NCBI GenBank assembly: GCA_964565705.1
Contig: CAZMGD010000129.1
Span: 1-10,275, forward strand
Reading direction: 5' to 3'
Length of the DNA stretch: 10,275 nucleotides
Origin: CAZMGD01 sp964565705
GTDB taxonomy: Bacteria; Actinomycetota; Acidimicrobiia; Acidimicrobiales; Ilumatobacteraceae
Of this stretch, positions 1 through 5,796 are shown piece by piece. The position numbers and the translations under genes were made by a program. How positions within the stretch are numbered: the stretch's first letter is position 1; each line of letters opens with the position of its first letter. Under the pieces are notes generated by a model, which was not told the origin of the DNA, made no database searches, and saw only the letters and a program-made list of their open reading frames with translations.

Positions 1-803
1 TCGACGAGGGCGTCAAGGTGGCCAGCTTCGCCCAGGCGCCGAAGGAAGCGCTGATCTCGCGACTCAAGGACGCCGGCGTCGTCGTCATCCCCTCGATCGG
101 CGCCAAGCGCCACGCCGAGAAGGTGCTGCAGTGGGGTGTCGACGCGGTGCTCGTGCAGGGTGGTGAGGGCGGCGGCCACACCGGATCGGTGCCGACCACG
201 CTGCTGCTGCCGCAGGTCGTCGACGCCGTCGCCGGCAAGGTGCCGGTGATCGCCGCCGGCGGGTTCTTCGACGGCCGTGGCCTCGTCGCCGCGCTCGCCT
301 ACGGGGCCTCCGGCATCGCGATGGGGACTCGCTTCCTGTTGACCGCCGACAGCGCCGTGCCCGACGAGGTCAAGCGGTACTACCTGTCCAAGAACGTCAA
401 CGACACGGTGGTGTCCACCAAGGTCGACGGCGTGCCCCACCGGGTGCTGCGCACCGAGCTGGTCGACAAGCTGGAGAGCGGCACGCCGTTCACCGCGTGG
501 CCGCGGGCGATGCGCAACGCCCACGCGTTCCACAAGCTGACCGGCGTCGGCTACCGCGACATGGTGGACGAGGGCCTGGCGATGAAGAAGTCGGGCAACC
601 TCTCCTACAGCCAGATGCTGATGGCCGCGAACACGCCGATGCTGCTGAAGAAGGCGCTCGTCGACGGCGAGGTCGAGGCCGGGGTGATGGCCAGCGGCCA
701 GGCCGTCGGCGTGATCGACGACCTCCCCACCGTCGCCGAGCTGATCGCTCGCATCATCGACCAGGCCGACGCCGTGTTGAAGGACCTGGGGTCTCCGCTA
801 TGA
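1..803 (+). CDS. Nitronate monooxygenase-like FMN-dependent oxidoreductase, 3' part (5' end outside window)
   Basis: The reading frame is open from base 3 and ends with TGA at 801-803, so about 267 C-terminal residues are visible and the N-terminal quarter to third is missing. It belongs to the nitronate monooxygenase / 2-nitropropane dioxygenase TIM-barrel family, flavoproteins that bind FMN and either oxidise nitronates or act as NAD(P)H-dependent oxidoreductases. Visible signatures are the glycine-rich loop QGGEGGGHTG, with the conserved His of the family, followed by PVIAAGGFFDGRGL and the phosphate-binding GASGIAMGTRFL segment. Family members are usually about 320-380 aa, consistent with the missing front. 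The stop overlaps the start of the next gene (ATGA at 800-803), so the two are probably co-translated. Actinobacteria carry many paralogues, some in lipid or steroid catabolic clusters, so true nitronate activity is uncertain. Confidence 0.88.
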   Translation, partial: DEGVKVASFAQAPKEALISRLKDAGVVVIPSIGAKRHAEKVLQWGVDAVLVQGGEGGGHTGSVPTTLLLPQVVDAVAGKVPVIAAGGFFDGRGLVAALAYGASGIAMGTRFLLTADSAVPDEVKRYYLSKNVNDTVVSTKVDGVPHRVLRTELVDKLESGTPFTAWPRAMRNAHAFHKLTGVGYRDMVDEGLAMKKSGNLSYSQMLMAANTPMLLKKALVDGEVEAGVMASGQAVGVIDDLPTVAELIARIIDQADAVLKDLGSPL

Positions 804-1255
804 CCACAGTGCTCGACGGCGAGGACGCGATCCGCGCCGCGGTCGGGACGCACCTCGGATACAGCGACTGGGTGCAGATCGATCAGGACCGCATCAACCT
901 GTTTGCAGATGCAACTGGTGATCACCAGTGGATCCACGTCGACGTCGAGAAGGCGAAGGACGGGCCGTTCGGCGCGCCGATCGCCCACGGCTACCTCACG
1001 CTGTCGCTGACCAACCTGTTCATGCCACAGATCGTCGAGGTGCACGGCTTCTCGATGGGCGTGAACTACGGCCTCGACAAGGCCCGCTTCCCCTCCCCCG
1101 TCGTCGTCGGCTCACGGGTCCGTGGCGGTGGCGAGCTGGTGGAGGTCACCGACGTCAAGGGCGGCGTGCAGACCCTGATCCGCATCACCGTCGAGATCGA
1201 GGGCAGTGAGAAGCCGGCCTGCGTCGTCGACGCCCTGAGCCGCTGGCTGCACTGA
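800..1255 (+). CDS. MaoC-family (R)-specific enoyl-CoA hydratase (HtdZ/Rv0130-like)
   Basis: This 151-aa single hot-dog-fold protein is expected to hydrate trans-2-enoyl-CoA to (R)-3-hydroxyacyl-CoA in the cytoplasm. The hydratase-2 motif is intact: FADATGDHQWIHVD at residues 35-48, with Asp41 and His46 at the same 5-residue spacing as the catalytic Asp31/His36 pair of PhaJ, followed by FGAPIAHGYLTLSL (57-70). Length and motif context recall mycobacterial HtdZ (Rv0130, from memory). The ATG at 800 overlaps the TGA of the upstream flavin oxidoreductase as ATGA, with a purine-rich GGGG about 8 nt upstream, which fixes the start; a longer frame from 497 is only a shadow of the upstream gene. The overlap implies a shared operon and tight translational coupling. 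Physiological chain length and pathway are not visible. Confidence 0.93.
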   Translation: MTTVLDGEDAIRAAVGTHLGYSDWVQIDQDRINLFADATGDHQWIHVDVEKAKDGPFGAPIAHGYLTLSLTNLFMPQIVEVHGFSMGVNYGLDKARFPSPVVVGSRVRGGGELVEVTDVKGGVQTLIRITVEIEGSEKPACVVDALSRWLH

Positions 1256-1267
1256 TCGCACCTACAC

Positions 1268-1288
1268 GATGAGTGAGCGCAGCGAGCC
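1268..1288 (+). repeat. Direct repeat copy 1, left edge of gap 1
   Basis: This 21-bp unit contains GAGCGCAGCGAGCC at 1275-1288 and is identical to 1389-1409 on the other side of the N run. It also contains an ATG (1269) reading Met-Ser-Glu-Arg-Ser-Glu into the gap. The copy ends exactly where the gap begins, so the assembly probably broke inside a repeat. Confidence 0.85.
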
Positions 1289-1388
1289 NNNNNNNNNNNN
1301 NNNNNNNNNNNNNNNNNNNNNNNNNNNNNNNNNNNNNNNNNNNNNNNNNNNNNNNNNNNNNNNNNNNNNNNNNNNNNNNNNNNNNNNN
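1289..1388. other. Assembly gap 1 (100 N)
   Basis: Exactly 100 undetermined bases. A round 100 is the usual placeholder for a gap of unknown length, so any amount of sequence may be missing between the MaoC gene and the MFS gene. Linkage of the two sides in one operon cannot be assumed. Confidence 0.98.
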
Positions 1389-1409
1389 GATGAGTGAGCG
1401 CAGCGAGCC
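1389..1409 (+). repeat. Direct repeat copy 2, right edge of gap 1
   Basis: Identical over 21 bp to 1268-1288. A further copy of the core GCGCAGCGAGC lies at 1425-1435, so two core copies sit in the 51 bp before the MFS start codon. Confidence 0.85.
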
Positions 1410-1443
1410 ACTCATCGGCGCGCAGCGCAGCGAGCACCGATGA
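1390..1443 (+). CDS. Possible 17-codon repeat-encoded leader ORF
   Basis: An ATG at 1390 opens a frame reading MSERSEPLIGAQRSEHR and stops at TGA 1441-1443. The stop overlaps the ATG of the MFS gene (1440-1442) as ATGA, the geometry used elsewhere in this window for coupled genes. The MFS gene itself has no recognisable Shine-Dalgarno sequence, so ribosomes finishing this mini-ORF could supply initiation. The peptide is encoded mostly by the GCGCAGCGAGC repeat and may be an accident of it. Its own 5' context is hidden by the gap. Confidence 0.25.
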   Translation: MSERSEPLIGAQRSEHR

Positions 1444-1446
1444 GTG
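1409..1446 (+). promoter_or_regulatory. Inverted repeat that would enclose the MFS start codon
   Basis: CACTCATCGG (1409-1418) and CCGATGAGTG (1437-1446) are perfect 10-bp inverted arms separated by 18 nt. In mRNA the right arm contains the MFS ATG at 1440-1442, so a folded hairpin would sequester the start codon. A competing GATGAGTG at 1389-1396 can pair with 1409-1416 instead and would free it. The pairing is seen in the sequence; a regulatory role is inferred. Confidence 0.4.
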
Positions 1447-2708
1447 CGATCGAGGCGCTGCGGCACCGCGACTTCGCACTGTTCTTCTCGGCGGCGGCGA
1501 TCTCCAACGCCGGCAACTGGATGCAGCTGGTGGCCCTCCCGGCGATCCTGTTCGAGATGACGAACTCGGCCACGTGGCTGGGCATCTCCTCGATGGCGAC
1601 GCTGCTGCCCGCCGTCGTCCTCACCCCCTACGCTGGGGTGCTCGCCGACCGGGTGTCACGGCGCAACATCCTGCTGGCCACGCAGACCGTCCAGATGACC
1701 GTCGCCTTCGCGATGTTCTTCCTGTTCCACGCCGACGCCCTGACGCCCAACGGCATCATCTCGCTCGGGTTCCTCGCCGGTTGCGCGACGGGCATCCAGA
1801 CCTCGGCGTGGCAGAGCTTCGTGCCGCTCCTCGTGCCGCAGCACCTGCTGCTCGACGCCGTGCAGCTCAACTCGGCGCAGTACACGCTCGCGCGCGCCCT
1901 CGGGCCCGCGTTCGCCGGCGTGATCGTCAAGCTCAGCGGAGCCGGGCTGGCGCTGTTCGTGGATGCGTTGACGTACGTGCTCGTGCTCGGCGCGCTCATC
2001 CTGTGCCACCCGCGCATCGGCGGCGGGGTCCGGCCGACGGGCAAGGTGTGGAACATCATGCGCGACGGCGCCCGGTACGTCTGGCACCACAAGCCGCTGC
2101 GGCTGGCGACGCAGATCGGCTTCGTCGGTGCGTTCTGCGGTCAGGCGATGCAATACATGGCGCCGGCGATCTCGGAGCGGGTGTTCCACCACGAGTCCAC
2201 CGACAACGCCGGCCTGCTGGTCGGGCTCGGCGCCGGAGCGATCCTGTCGTGGGGCTTCTTCGTCTGGACGTTCGACCGCATCCGCCGCTCGACCCGGGTG
2301 GGCACCACGCTCTTCCTGTACACGGGGAGCATCGTCACGATCGGTGCGACCGGCCTCTACCCGGTCGGCGTGCTCGGCTACATGATCAACGGCCTCGCCC
2401 ACCTCCAGCTGGCCATGTCGCTGAGCACCCTGATGCAGGGCAGCGTGCCCGACCAGGTGCGCGGCCGCAGCACCAGCTTCTACATGCTCGGCCTGCTGGC
2501 CGGCATCCCGAGCGGTGCGTTCGTGATCGGCCGCGTCGCCGACGCGATCGGCATGCGCCAGGCGCTGATCTTCGACGCCGGACTGCTCCTCACGTTCACC
2601 GTCTTCCTCATCGCGTCCGGGCGCCTCCGCCTCCTGGACGTCGAGGGCATCCTCGAGGAGCCCGAGTACACCGAAGAGCTCCTCAACGCCCCCGGCCTCC
2701 CCACGTAG
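1440..2708 (+). CDS. MFS transporter, EntS/MFS_3-like putative exporter
   Basis: This 422-aa integral membrane protein resembles the MFS_3 / 'transmembrane secretion effector' branch (enterobactin-exporter-like), usually about 400-420 aa with 10-12 membrane helices. The N-terminus (ALRHRDFALFFSAAAISNAGNWMQ, given here in part: residues 6-29) is the typical LRHRDFRLLxxxxxxSxxGdWm opening. Motif A is GVLADRVSRR at 66-75, the family segment NSAQYTLARALGP lies at 144-156, and SVPDQVRGRSTSFYML in the C-terminal half is at 335-350. Hydrophobic stretches are spread through residues 10-395, and the C-terminus is a short acidic tail (LEEPEYTEELL). The ATG at 1440 is the first start after an in-frame TGA at 1395; no Shine-Dalgarno is visible. 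The substrate is unknown. A drug, siderophore or lipid-intermediate exporter is possible. Confidence 0.88.
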   Translation: MSAIEALRHRDFALFFSAAAISNAGNWMQLVALPAILFEMTNSATWLGISSMATLLPAVVLTPYAGVLADRVSRRNILLATQTVQMTVAFAMFFLFHADALTPNGIISLGFLAGCATGIQTSAWQSFVPLLVPQHLLLDAVQLNSAQYTLARALGPAFAGVIVKLSGAGLALFVDALTYVLVLGALILCHPRIGGGVRPTGKVWNIMRDGARYVWHHKPLRLATQIGFVGAFCGQAMQYMAPAISERVFHHESTDNAGLLVGLGAGAILSWGFFVWTFDRIRRSTRVGTTLFLYTGSIVTIGATGLYPVGVLGYMINGLAHLQLAMSLSTLMQGSVPDQVRGRSTSFYMLGLLAGIPSGAFVIGRVADAIGMRQALIFDAGLLLTFTVFLIASGRLRLLDVEGILEEPEYTEELLNAPGLPT

Positions 2709-2750
2709 AGCTACGCTGGCCCCGCTTCCCCGCACGACGTCACCCGCTCA

Positions 2751-2757
2751 GGGGAGG
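2751..2757 (+). promoter_or_regulatory. Strong ribosome binding site of the 95-aa gene
   Basis: GGGGAGG lies 6 nt before the ATG at 2764 and decides that start. A TANNNT-like TACGCT at 2712-2717 could be a -10 element, beside a 5-bp dyad CGTAG/CTACG at 2704-2715 that overlaps the MFS stop codon. The promoter part is weak. Confidence 0.65.
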
Positions 2758-2763
2758 TCTCGC

Positions 2764-3051
2764 ATGGCACTGAGCCAGAGACACCGCAGCACGATCTACC
2801 AGAAGCTCGCCCCGGTCATCGGGGCCGAGGAGGCCGAGGCCTTGCTCTCCGAGTTCCCCTCCAACGACCTCGACACCCCGGCGACGAAGGAGTTCGTGCG
2901 CGCCGAGATGGGTGAGCTGCGGGCCGAGATGGGTGAGCTGCGGGCCGACATCGCCGACCGGATGCGCCAGCAGACGATCTGGATCGTGAGCGCCATGGCG
3001 AGCGCCATCGCCGTCGGCATGGGCGTCGCCGCCGGCATCGGCCGCCTGTAG
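2764..3051 (+). CDS. Small hypothetical protein: predicted coiled coil plus C-terminal membrane helix
   Basis: This 95-aa protein has three parts. Residues 1-45 form a soluble region (MALSQRHRSTIYQKLAPVIG, then EEAEALLSEFP and a TPATKEFV turn). Residues 46-69 are charged, likely alpha-helical or coiled-coil, and include the heptad AEMGELR repeated exactly twice (47-53, 54-60). Residues 71-92 form a single hydrophobic helix (TIWIVSAMASAIAVGMGVAA) ending in GIGRL. The pattern resembles short actinobacterial membrane-anchored coiled-coil proteins with a DUF1640-like layout, but no function can be assigned. A strong Shine-Dalgarno supports the start. It lies 55 bp after the MFS stop on the same strand, so it may be co-transcribed with the transporter or have its own weak promoter. 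The next gene is convergent. Confidence 0.8.
   Translation: MALSQRHRSTIYQKLAPVIGAEEAEALLSEFPSNDLDTPATKEFVRAEMGELRAEMGELRADIADRMRQQTIWIVSAMASAIAVGMGVAAGIGRL
2902..2943 (+). repeat. Perfect 21-bp tandem duplication inside the 95-aa gene
   Basis: Bases 2902-2922 and 2923-2943 are identical and encode AEMGELR twice. A diverged third unit begins at 2944 (ADIADRM). The lack of any synonymous difference suggests a recent in-frame duplication lengthening the coiled coil by one heptad. Confidence 0.9.
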
Positions 3052-3143
3052 CGCCCAGCTCGGGTCGAAGCTCACCGACCGCTTGGGCGCGTGACCCATC
3101 AGATCGCGGAAGCCTTCGCGCCCATGCAACTCGCTTGGGCGCG
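3051..3143. repeat. Alternating inverted repeats between convergent genes
   Basis: Four arms of one motif alternate in orientation: GCGCCCA (3051-3057), TGGGCGCG (3084-3091), CGCGCCCA (3117-3124) and TGGGCGCG (3136-3143). The first three arms start 33 bp apart. The two TGGGCGCG arms lie inside a 12-bp direct repeat CGCTTGGGCGCG (3080-3091 and 3132-3143). Two tandem hairpins or one alternative pairing are possible. The whole non-coding stretch 3052-3177 shows nothing else. Confidence 0.6.
3117..3143. terminator. GC-rich hairpin, candidate bidirectional terminator
   Basis: CGCGCCCA (3117-3124) and TGGGCGCG (3136-3143) form a perfect 8-bp stem with an 11-nt loop in the space between the plus-strand 95-aa gene and the minus-strand P450 gene. 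There is no T-run on either side, so it would be an actinobacterial-type hairpin without U-tail at best. Confidence 0.4.
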
Positions 3144-3177
3144 CTCGCTGCCGGATCTCGGCGGTTTGCGCGACCAA

Positions 3178-4344
3178 TCAGGCGGGCGTGAACTCGACGG
3201 GGAGGTGCTGGATGCCGCGGACGAAGGTGCTGTGGCTGTACTCGGGCACCTGCTCGGGGTCGGCGAGACGGAGGTCGGGGAGGCGGCGGAACAGCTCGGT
3301 GAGCATCGTGCGGATCTCCAGCCGGGCCAGGCTGGCGCCGAGGCACAGGTGCGGGCCGAAGCCGAACGCGATGTGGCGGTTGGGGCTGCGGGTGATGTCG
3401 AACCGGAACGGGTCGTCGAACACCCGCTCGTCACGGTTGGCCGACGTGTAGCTCAGCATCACCGGCGAGTCGGCCGGGATCGTGACGCCGCGCACCTCGA
3501 CGTCCTCGGTCGTGTAGCGCTGCATGTTGACGATCGGGGTGACCCAGCGCAGGCACTCCTCGACCGCGCCGGTGACGTCGTCGAGACCGGCCAGCAGCAC
3601 GTCGCGCTGGTCGGGATGGCGCAGCAGCGCGTCGACCCCGCCGGTGATCACGTTGCGGGTCGTCTCGTTGCCGCCGACGAGCAGCAGCAACGTGTTGCCG
3701 ACCACGCGGCCGTACTCCATCGGCTCGCCGTCGACGTCGCCGTGGACGAGCGTCGTGATCAGGTCGTCGCGCGGGTGCTCGCGTCGTGAGGCGATCGCCG
3801 CTGCCGCGTACTCGTAGTAGTCGAACGCGGCCTGCATCACCTCGGCGTCGGGGTCGCCACCGAGGTCGCTGCCGGTCAGCATCACGTCGCTCCAGTGCTG
3901 CAGCCGGTCGTGGTCGGACTCGTCGGCGCCGAGCAGCTCGCCGATCAGCGTCATCGGCAGCGGCTTGGCGATGTCCTCGACGACGTCGCAGCGGCCGAGC
4001 GGGGCAATCCGGTCGACGAGCGTGCGCGCCACCTCCTGCACGTGCGTCTCGTACTGCGCCATCTGCCGCGGGCCGAACCCCTTGGCCACGAGCCGGCGCT
4101 GGGCGGCGTGAAACGGGTCGTCGGTGTCGATCATCGACGGCTGGGGCTGGCCTCGGAACCGCGAACCGCGAGCGTTGGTGAAGACCGTCGGCTGGCGCTC
4201 CGCCCACGTCACGTCCTCGTGGAGGAACAGGCCCCACGTCCCCTCGGGGTCGCAGTACACCGGTGCGTTGGCCCGCAGCCAGGTGAACGCCTCGTCGGGC
4301 CCGGTCTGGTAGAGGTCGCGGTCGAGCAGGACGATGTCGCTCAC
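3178..4344 (-). CDS. Cytochrome P450 (CYP), bacterial soluble type
   Basis: This 388-aa soluble P450 mono-oxygenates an organic substrate using O2 and electrons from a ferredoxin system not present in the window. All hallmarks are intact: C-helix HAAQRRLV (79-86), I-helix oxygen-activation motif GGNETT (224-229, Glu227/Thr228), ExxR at E263-R266 (ECLR), and the heme loop FGFGPHLCLG (327-336) with axial Cys334. The C-terminus FVRGIQHLPVEFTP resembles the CYP124/125/142 group that oxidises methyl-branched or sterol side chains, but subfamily is not certain. GTG at 4344 is chosen because it overlaps the stop of the CoA-transferase gene (GTGA, 4344-4341) and has AAAGGTG 5 nt upstream. The longer upstream frame is a shadow of that gene. 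Coupling to a CaiB-type CoA-transferase suggests a carboxylic acid or its CoA ester as pathway intermediate. Confidence 0.96.
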   Translation of the reverse strand: MSDIVLLDRDLYQTGPDEAFTWLRANAPVYCDPEGTWGLFLHEDVTWAERQPTVFTNARGSRFRGQPQPSMIDTDDPFHAAQRRLVAKGFGPRQMAQYETHVQEVARTLVDRIAPLGRCDVVEDIAKPLPMTLIGELLGADESDHDRLQHWSDVMLTGSDLGGDPDAEVMQAAFDYYEYAAAAIASRREHPRDDLITTLVHGDVDGEPMEYGRVVGNTLLLLVGGNETTRNVITGGVDALLRHPDQRDVLLAGLDDVTGAVEECLRWVTPIVNMQRYTTEDVEVRGVTIPADSPVMLSYTSANRDERVFDDPFRFDITRSPNRHIAFGFGPHLCLGASLARLEIRTMLTELFRRLPDLRLADPEQVPEYSHSTFVRGIQHLPVEFTPA

Positions 4345-5609
4345 GCGATCACCTTTGCATCGCGCAGGTGGGCGATCTCGGCTGCGTCGAGAGCGAGCTC
4401 GGCGGCGAGCACCTCGTCGGTGTGCTCGCCGAGCCACGGCAACCGCGTGTCGGGCCCATCGGCCATGCCCGAGATCTTCACCGGGTTGCCCGGCACGACC
4501 ACCGGGTCGGGCACGCCGTCGGGGCGCTCCATCTCGACGAACATGTGGCGCGCCGCGGCGTGTGGGTCGGCCATCACCTGGTCGGCGTCGAAGCTCGGCG
4601 CGGCGGCGATCCCAGCGGTCGCCAGCACCTGGCAGGCCTCGACCGACGTCATCGATCCCGACCACTCGGCCATGCCCTCGCGGATCACGTCCATGTGCTC
4701 GCGCCAGCCGGCCCGAGTGGCGAAGCGCGGATCTTCGATCCACTCGGGCTTGCCGATCAGGTTGGCGAGCTTGGCGAAGTCCGGCTCGCGGCCGACCTGC
4801 ACGATGTACCAACCATCGGCGGCATGGAAGCCGTCGATGATCTGGTTCATCTTCTCGCCGGGCACCTTGCGCTGTCCCATGCTGGCGAAGTTCGTGACCA
4901 CGTCGGAGAAGGCGATCATCGCGTCGAACATCGCGATGTCGACGTATTGGCCCTGGCCGGTGCGGTCGCGCTGGCGCAACGCGGCGAGCACGCCGATGAT
5001 CCCGAACAGGGCAGAACCGATGTCGCCGATCGCTCCCATCGGGCTGACGTCGGGCGGCTCGTTCGCCCGCCGGGACCACTCGTACAGCCCGCTCATCGCT
5101 TCGGCGACCGCCGCGTACGCGGGCCAGTGCCCGTACGGCGACGTCCAATCGCTGCCGGCCTCGCCGGTGCCGTGACCGAAGCCGCTGATCGACAGGTACA
5201 CGACCGACGGGTGTACGGCAGCGATGTCGGCGAAGCCGAGACCGAGGCGCTCGGCCGTACCGCCCTTGAAGTTCTCGGCGACGACATCGAACTTCGGCGC
5301 GAGCTGCAGCACGAGCGCACGTCCCTCGGGGTTCTTCAGGTCGACCGCGATGCTGCGCTTGTTGAAGTTGTTGCGTGTGAACGTCGCCCCGACCAGACGT
5401 CCCTCGGGGTCTTTGAACGCCGGCAGTGAGCCGCGGCCGATGTCGCCCGAACCCGGGTTCTCGATCTTGACCACCTCGGCGCCGAGGCGCGACAGCATCA
5501 TCGTCGCGTAGGGCAGCGACTGCATCTGCTCGAGGGCCAGCACCCGCACCCCCTCGAGCGGCTTCCCGTTGGCGAGCTGTCCGTCGTTGGCGATGTCCCC
5601 AAGGCGCAT
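4341..5609 (-). CDS. Class III CoA-transferase (CaiB/BaiF family)
   Basis: This 422-aa protein matches the usual 380-430 aa of family III CoA-transferases and alpha-methylacyl-CoA racemases, which move CoA between carboxylates through an aspartyl-CoA thioester, or epimerise 2-methylacyl-CoA. It has the N-terminal LEGVRVLALEQ...PYATMMLSRLGAEVVKIENPGSGD region (residues 18-56), VDLKNPEGRA (89-98), SISGFG (140-145), and QYVDIAMFDAM (221-231), whose Asp224 is the predicted catalytic Asp by alignment with the racemase VIDANM motif. His161 lies in the region of the racemase His. The ATG at 5609 has no Shine-Dalgarno but a -10-like TACCCT exactly 7 nt upstream, suggesting leaderless transcription. 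It overlaps the following P450 gene by 4 bp. Whether it is a transferase or racemase cannot be told; CoA activation of a hydroxylated or branched acid would fit. Confidence 0.94.
   Translation of the reverse strand: MRLGDIANDGQLANGKPLEGVRVLALEQMQSLPYATMMLSRLGAEVVKIENPGSGDIGRGSLPAFKDPEGRLVGATFTRNNFNKRSIAVDLKNPEGRALVLQLAPKFDVVAENFKGGTAERLGLGFADIAAVHPSVVYLSISGFGHGTGEAGSDWTSPYGHWPAYAAVAEAMSGLYEWSRRANEPPDVSPMGAIGDIGSALFGIIGVLAALRQRDRTGQGQYVDIAMFDAMIAFSDVVTNFASMGQRKVPGEKMNQIIDGFHAADGWYIVQVGREPDFAKLANLIGKPEWIEDPRFATRAGWREHMDVIREGMAEWSGSMTSVEACQVLATAGIAAAPSFDADQVMADPHAAARHMFVEMERPDGVPDPVVVPGNPVKISGMADGPDTRLPWLGEHTDEVLAAELALDAAEIAHLRDAKVIA
4350..4356 (-). promoter_or_regulatory. Ribosome binding site of the P450 gene, inside the CoA-transferase 3' end
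   Basis: Read on the minus strand, AAAGGTG lies 5 nt before the GTG start at 4344. It decides the GTG start and supports reinitiation after the CoA-transferase stop. Confidence 0.6.
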
Positions 5610-5616
5610 CCCGCCG

Positions 5617-5622
5617 AGGGTA
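5617..5622 (-). promoter_or_regulatory. Candidate -10 element of the CoA-transferase/P450 operon
   Basis: TACCCT on the minus strand (TANNNT) is followed by 7 nt and then the ATG at 5609. This places the expected transcription start at or next to the A of the ATG, with no room for a Shine-Dalgarno. No good -35 hexamer is visible. Confidence 0.5.
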
Positions 5623-5664
5623 ATGGAGGGTCACGATGGGTCGCGAGCGGACGCAACGCAGCGA

Positions 5665-5764
5665 NNNNNNNNNNNNNNNNNNNNNNNNNNNNNNNNNNNN
5701 NNNNNNNNNNNNNNNNNNNNNNNNNNNNNNNNNNNNNNNNNNNNNNNNNNNNNNNNNNNNNNNN
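5665..5764. other. Assembly gap 2 (100 N)
   Basis: Exactly 100 N, the placeholder length. Upstream sequence of the CoA-transferase promoter and anything downstream of the 159-aa gene may be missing. Repeat-like GC sequence borders it: CGCAACGCAGCGA on the left, and GCGAGCGCAGCGAGCC 16 bp into the right side. Confidence 0.98.
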
Positions 5765-5781
5765 GCCCAGGCGCAGACAGC

Positions 5782-5795
5782 GAGCGCAGCGAGCC
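5782..5795 (+). repeat. Third copy of the gap-associated repeat
   Basis: GAGCGCAGCGAGCC is identical to 1275-1288 and 1396-1409, now at the edge of gap 2. It abuts the stop of the 159-aa gene: on the minus strand TGATG overlaps that stop with an ATG that reads through the repeat into the gap. This echoes the start codons carried by the gap 1 copies. Confidence 0.8.
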
Positions 5796-5796
5796 A

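Noticed and set aside
1..803. Assignment of the flavoprotein as IpdC (steroid ring catabolism)
   Set aside because: The visible motifs fit the family but, as far as I remember the IpdC sequence, this one differs; no other ring-degradation gene is in the window.
1268..1409. Target-site duplication of an insertion sequence hidden in gap 1
   Set aside because: The same core recurs at 1425 and at gap 2, so a dispersed repeat explains it better than a one-off duplication; no transposase is visible.
1268..1435. CRISPR array at the repeats around gap 1
   Set aside because: Only short irregularly spaced repeats, no unique spacers of constant size and no cas genes.
1066..1479. Open frames that run through the N gaps
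   Set aside because: They exist only because undetermined codons are not read as stops; no evidence supports coding across the gaps.
1394..2773. A 459-codon plus-strand frame overlapping the MFS gene
   Set aside because: Its translation is almost all Arg, Pro, Ala and Asp. It is an out-of-frame reading of the MFS gene.
3895..5175. Long plus-strand frames opposite the P450 and CoA-transferase genes
   Set aside because: Shadow frames without recognisable domains, starts or ribosome sites.
3178..5634. A single 818-codon minus-strand open frame that could be read as a large fusion ending in the P450
   Set aside because: Only the part after 4344 looks like a real protein. The upstream part is Arg/Gly/Ala-rich low-quality translation lying antiphase to the clear CoA-transferase gene.
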